From NCBI RefSeq assembly GCF_015207005.2, contig NZ_JADEXS020000001.1:8455001-8519000 (forward strand): DNA of 64,000 bases. Direction: 5' to 3'. How positions within the stretch are numbered: the first letter of the stretch is position 1; each line of letters opens with the position of its first letter. The notes under the pieces were generated by a model that saw nothing but the letters and a program-made list of their open reading frames with translations, did no database searches and had not been told where the DNA came from. Positions 61,660 to 64,000 of the stretch are shown piece by piece. The position numbers and the translations under genes are program-made. The stretch is from Desmonostoc muscorum LEGE 12446 (GTDB taxonomy: Bacteria > Cyanobacteriota > Cyanobacteriia > Cyanobacteriales > Nostocaceae).

Positions 61660-62728
61660 GAGTACTTACCTCCCCAACTATATATCGACCTCGCAACACA
61701 CTAATTGCCGCACTCATTCCCTGCGGACTCATCTCAAACATCGGTACAAAACGGGCAATCTCTCCAGCAGTAGTTTGTCGCCAGCATTCAGTAGGCATGG
61801 GGTTGAGCCAAGCAAAATAACGAACCGACTGCTGTAACTGCTCAATCCACATCTTAGTACTGTCAACCCGTTCTTGGTCAAAATTCTCCCGTGCTGCCCC
61901 AGCATCGCTAACAATTAATACTACTGCTCGTTCGCCAATTTCCTCTAACACTTCAGAAACAGCCTTGGCATCAAGCATCGCCGCATGACGATATAAATAT
62001 TCATCTGGGTAGTCGTGAAAATAAAATACATTAGTTGTTCTCAGCCGTCCTCCCCGTTCTGCTGTTTCCACCAACTGCCGCGACAAATCGTGAAAAGGCA
62101 CCATCGAGCCTTCTTGGTCAATTAGTAGCACCAAATCCGTGCGATTGGTACACGGTGGCATCATCACAGGTTGCAGTAAAATACCCTCACGCCCAATTTT
62201 TGCTACCGTTGCCTCAACATCTAACTCTGTGGCTACTCCTTGGCGCACCGGACGACGCATATAACGCCAGCATTGCTTCATTTGTCGCTTGGTAACAGGA
62301 AAATACTCTGTCAAAAGCATATAGCGGCGGCGTTTCATCTCCCTATCCCCGCGACTGCTCCGTACAGCTTGGACTGCTTGCACTGGTTCTGGGATAATAC
62401 CAGGTGTCTCTAAATCAGACGATTGGTCGTCAAGTAATGACTGCTCATCCGTAGGTGAATTAGAAGTATCGGGTTTTGTGCTTTTGTCTTCTTGCTTTGA
62501 CTTTGGCCACCACATCTCCCTAAACAAACGTCGAATCAGGCGATTTTCCTCCTCAGATTTTGCCCATAACATACAGCAAAGCTGCTCTAATTCTTGGTGA
62601 TCGCTAATTCCAAAACCTGCTTCTAAACTACGTACAACCACCAAATATTCTTCAACCCCCAACGGCAAACCATGTCTCTGTCGCAAGCTGTTAAAAATAT
62701 CCAACAGTGGTAGTTCTTCAAGTTTCAT
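61652..62728 (-). CDS. vWA-domain protein of the ternary system
   Basis: The protein has 358 residues. A charged N-terminal part (1-135) includes MKRRRYMLLTEYFPVTKRQM. The vWA domain follows from about 185: NRTDLVLLIDQEGSMVPFHD, where the MIDAS DxSxS is replaced by DQEGS. Then come TNVFYFHDYPDEYLY, GERAVVLIVSDAGAARENFD and RYFAWLNPMPTECWRQTTAG. It starts 11 bp before the end of the MoxR gene. In vWA-MoxR systems the vWA protein transfers the state of the AAA+ ring to the third component. The altered MIDAS suggests weakened metal binding. Confidence 0.9.
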   Translation of the reverse strand: MKLEELPLLDIFNSLRQRHGLPLGVEEYLVVVRSLEAGFGISDHQELEQLCCMLWAKSEEENRLIRRLFREMWWPKSKQEDKSTKPDTSNSPTDEQSLLDDQSSDLETPGIIPEPVQAVQAVRSSRGDREMKRRRYMLLTEYFPVTKRQMKQCWRYMRRPVRQGVATELDVEATVAKIGREGILLQPVMMPPCTNRTDLVLLIDQEGSMVPFHDLSRQLVETAERGGRLRTTNVFYFHDYPDEYLYRHAAMLDAKAVSEVLEEIGERAVVLIVSDAGAARENFDQERVDSTKMWIEQLQQSVRYFAWLNPMPTECWRQTTAGEIARFVPMFEMSPQGMSAAISVLRGRYIVGEVSTHG

Positions 62729-63632
62729 ACTTCAAATACCGCAGATGGTCTTCCCATTTTTTCAACAGAACTTCTGGAAAAGGTATTTCTCCCTCCAACT
62801 GCTTTAACACCTCATCTTCAGGAAATTGCCGCAACACTGCAAACCAATCTAGCAACTCACTGGTGCTAACTTTTTTCCCTGCTTTCCCCTTCTCCATTTT
62901 CTGCCGCAATTCGCTAAAACGCTTCACTGTAGCCTCCACCAAATCAGAGGAAGATTCCAAAAAGTGTGACTTGACAATATTAGCTAACTGTGGATAAGGA
63001 AACTGAATATAATAAAACAGACAACGCCGCAGGAAAGCATCAGGTAAATCCTTTTCATCGTTGCTGGTAACGATGACAATGGGAGGGTAATTTGCTTTTA
63101 CTTCTTCTCCCTTTTCTTCAATCGTAAACCTCTGTTCATCTAACTCTCGCAACAAATCATTGGGGAAGTCAATATCAGCTTTATCAATTTCATCAATTAG
63201 CACTACAGTGCGTTGTTCATTTTTAAACGCACGTCCCAAAGGCCCCAGTTTGATGTAATTGTCTAAATTCTCGACTTTGGAATTGCTAGCTTCCCCCATG
63301 CGAGCAAGTTGAGCATCATGCAAACGACCAACAGCGTCGTAAGTGTAGAGTCCATCCCTGGCTCTGGTTGTAGACTTAATATACCAAGTTTCGTAGGGTA
63401 AACCCAACTCGTAAGCTACTGCCTGCGCTAAGGTGGTTTTACCGCATCCCGGTTCACCTTTGAGCAATAAGGGACGTTTTTCTAAGAAAATGGCAAGATT
63501 AACAGCTTTGATGAGTTCGGGTGATGGTAAGTAAGGAGAAAGCCCATACTTTTGGCAGTCCTGGAGTGAAATTGGCTTGCCAGCATAATATTGCTTACCA
63601 TTGGCGGTGAGTACACTTGCTAAATCAACCAT
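62718..63632 (-). CDS. MoxR-type AAA+ ATPase
   Basis: ATG at 63632 (MVDLASVLTANGKQYYAGKP) is preferred; the frame extends to 63653. The protein of 304 residues has Walker A LLLKGEPGCGKTTLAQAVAY, Walker B QRTVVLIDEIDKADIDFPND, sensor 1 PIVIVTSNDEKDLPDAFLRR with the following Arg pair, and a C-terminal lid (VSTSELLDWFAVLRQFPEDE). MoxR ATPases act as chaperone-like remodelers together with vWA partners. Its start overlaps the end of the VMAP-like gene upstream, so the set is translationally coupled. Confidence 0.95.
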   Translation of the reverse strand: MVDLASVLTANGKQYYAGKPISLQDCQKYGLSPYLPSPELIKAVNLAIFLEKRPLLLKGEPGCGKTTLAQAVAYELGLPYETWYIKSTTRARDGLYTYDAVGRLHDAQLARMGEASNSKVENLDNYIKLGPLGRAFKNEQRTVVLIDEIDKADIDFPNDLLRELDEQRFTIEEKGEEVKANYPPIVIVTSNDEKDLPDAFLRRCLFYYIQFPYPQLANIVKSHFLESSSDLVEATVKRFSELRQKMEKGKAGKKVSTSELLDWFAVLRQFPEDEVLKQLEGEIPFPEVLLKKWEDHLRYLKYET

Positions 63633-64000
63633 TTCGCTAACTCTCCTTCCCAACTATGACCACAGTGGCAGCAAATTTCTTCATAAACAAATTCTGGGAC
63701 ACCGTTTTCTGTTTTCTCTAACAATATTTTGGCTGTTAATCCAGTAGGTATTCGCATACTCTCCATCGCCGTCACCATGTCAATCCAATCATCTAAGACA
63801 TCTAACCCAAAGGGACTAACGGGTGGTAAGTGCAGAGGGATGCGGGGATACTCCGGTTCATCGAATTGCTTTGCCAACAGGACATTTGACTCACAAACAC
63901 TGCCGCTATTATCTACCAGAAACATTAGTAAATGTGTATTATGTTGAGTCGGAAGGGAATTTGCTTCAACTTGTGTCACCAGTGGTTCCCAAAATTCTTG
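63620..64000 (-). CDS. VMAP-like protein, C-terminal end (5' partial at window edge)
   Basis: The frame is open to the right edge (QEFWEPLVTQVEANSLPTQH). A GTG at 63979 is internal. The visible 126 codons read LLMFLVDNSGSVCESN, EYPRIPLHLPPVSPFGLDVL, IPTGLTAKILLEKTENGVPE and ICCHCGHSWEGELAKWLI. This resembles the C-terminal domain of vWA-MoxR-associated proteins (VMAP), the third member of the ternary systems. Its N-terminal part, where effector or death-like adaptor domains are carried, lies outside. Overlap with MoxR supports the assignment. Confidence 0.68.
   Translation of the reverse strand, partial: QEFWEPLVTQVEANSLPTQHNTHLLMFLVDNSGSVCESNVLLAKQFDEPEYPRIPLHLPPVSPFGLDVLDDWIDMVTAMESMRIPTGLTAKILLEKTENGVPEFVYEEICCHCGHSWEGELAKWLI

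Noticed and set aside
1..64000. tRNA, rRNA, riboswitch and replication-origin signals
   Set aside because: None could be recognised by reading; a covariance search would be needed to exclude small RNAs.

Overview
The window reads as accessory DNA of a filamentous, Nostoc-like cyanobacterium. The octamer GCGATCGC (HIP1) recurs throughout. The CRISPR repeat has the cyanobacterial ATTGAAAC 3' end. The protein families (WD40 STAND proteins, Hanks-type/histidine hybrid kinases, CHAT proteases, vWA-MoxR systems) and the density of insertion sequences fit the same group. There is no rRNA, tRNA, ribosomal or central-metabolism gene, so this is a genomic island or a large plasmid; the sequence alone does not say which.

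Layout. (1) 1-2.9 kb: the end of an NB-ARC/WD40 STAND protein. (2) 3.1-7.9 kb: a graveyard of IS elements (IS701-, ISAs1-, IS5-, IS4-, IS630-like) over a collapsed CRISPR-Cas locus. Two 37-bp repeats, one spacer disrupted by a deleted ISAs1 element, a leader, cas2 and a truncated cas1 survive. (3) 8.2-15.9 kb: a divergent AraC regulator and a rightward set of hydrolase, FAD oxidoreductase, cupin, a cupin gene cut by an ISAzo13-like element, and a DszC/SfnB-like monooxygenase. (4) 16.1-34.4 kb: a long leftward run of small oxidoreductases and detoxification-type enzymes (pyridine-nucleotide disulfide reductase, epoxide hydrolase, NmrA/SDR proteins, thioredoxin-like protein, nitrilase, VOC proteins, nitronate monooxygenase, GMC oxidoreductase, DsbA-like protein). 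Several are broken by a nonsense codon, an internal deletion or truncation. (5) 34.6-41.3 kb: a NarL-type response regulator and a roughly 2000-residue Ser/Thr kinase-ATPase-GAF-PAS-histidine kinase. (6) 41.4-44.6 kb: a second AraC locus that looks like a decayed copy of region 3. (7) 44.8-64 kb: an IS66 element, then a rightward translationally coupled operon (degenerate CHAT, active CHAT, coiled coil, beta-propeller, Hsp70-like, clostripain-family C11 protease, HipA-like kinase, HIRAN protein), meeting a leftward operon (VMAP-like, MoxR ATPase, vWA protein, composite response regulator) at a shared terminator.

Two shared cis-elements tie the metabolic island together. A promoter/leader of about 100 bp occurs three times, in front of the hydrolase, the relic locus and an SDR, twice beside the AraC paralogues. 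A dyad ACTCAA-N5-TTGAGT inside a conserved block occurs upstream of two VOC genes and one SDR gene. The most notable system is region 7. It combines a vWA-MoxR-VMAP ternary NTPase module of the kind proposed for biological conflict with two peptidase effectors (CHAT and C11), an Hsp70-like ATPase, a propeller, a HipA-like kinase and a HIRAN protein. Three of its genes carry insertions: one IS with a TATA target duplication, one IS with a 6-bp duplication, and a G-rich repeat cassette. The ancestral reading frames can be reconstructed at both IS sites, so the system was recently intact and is probably now disabled in this copy.
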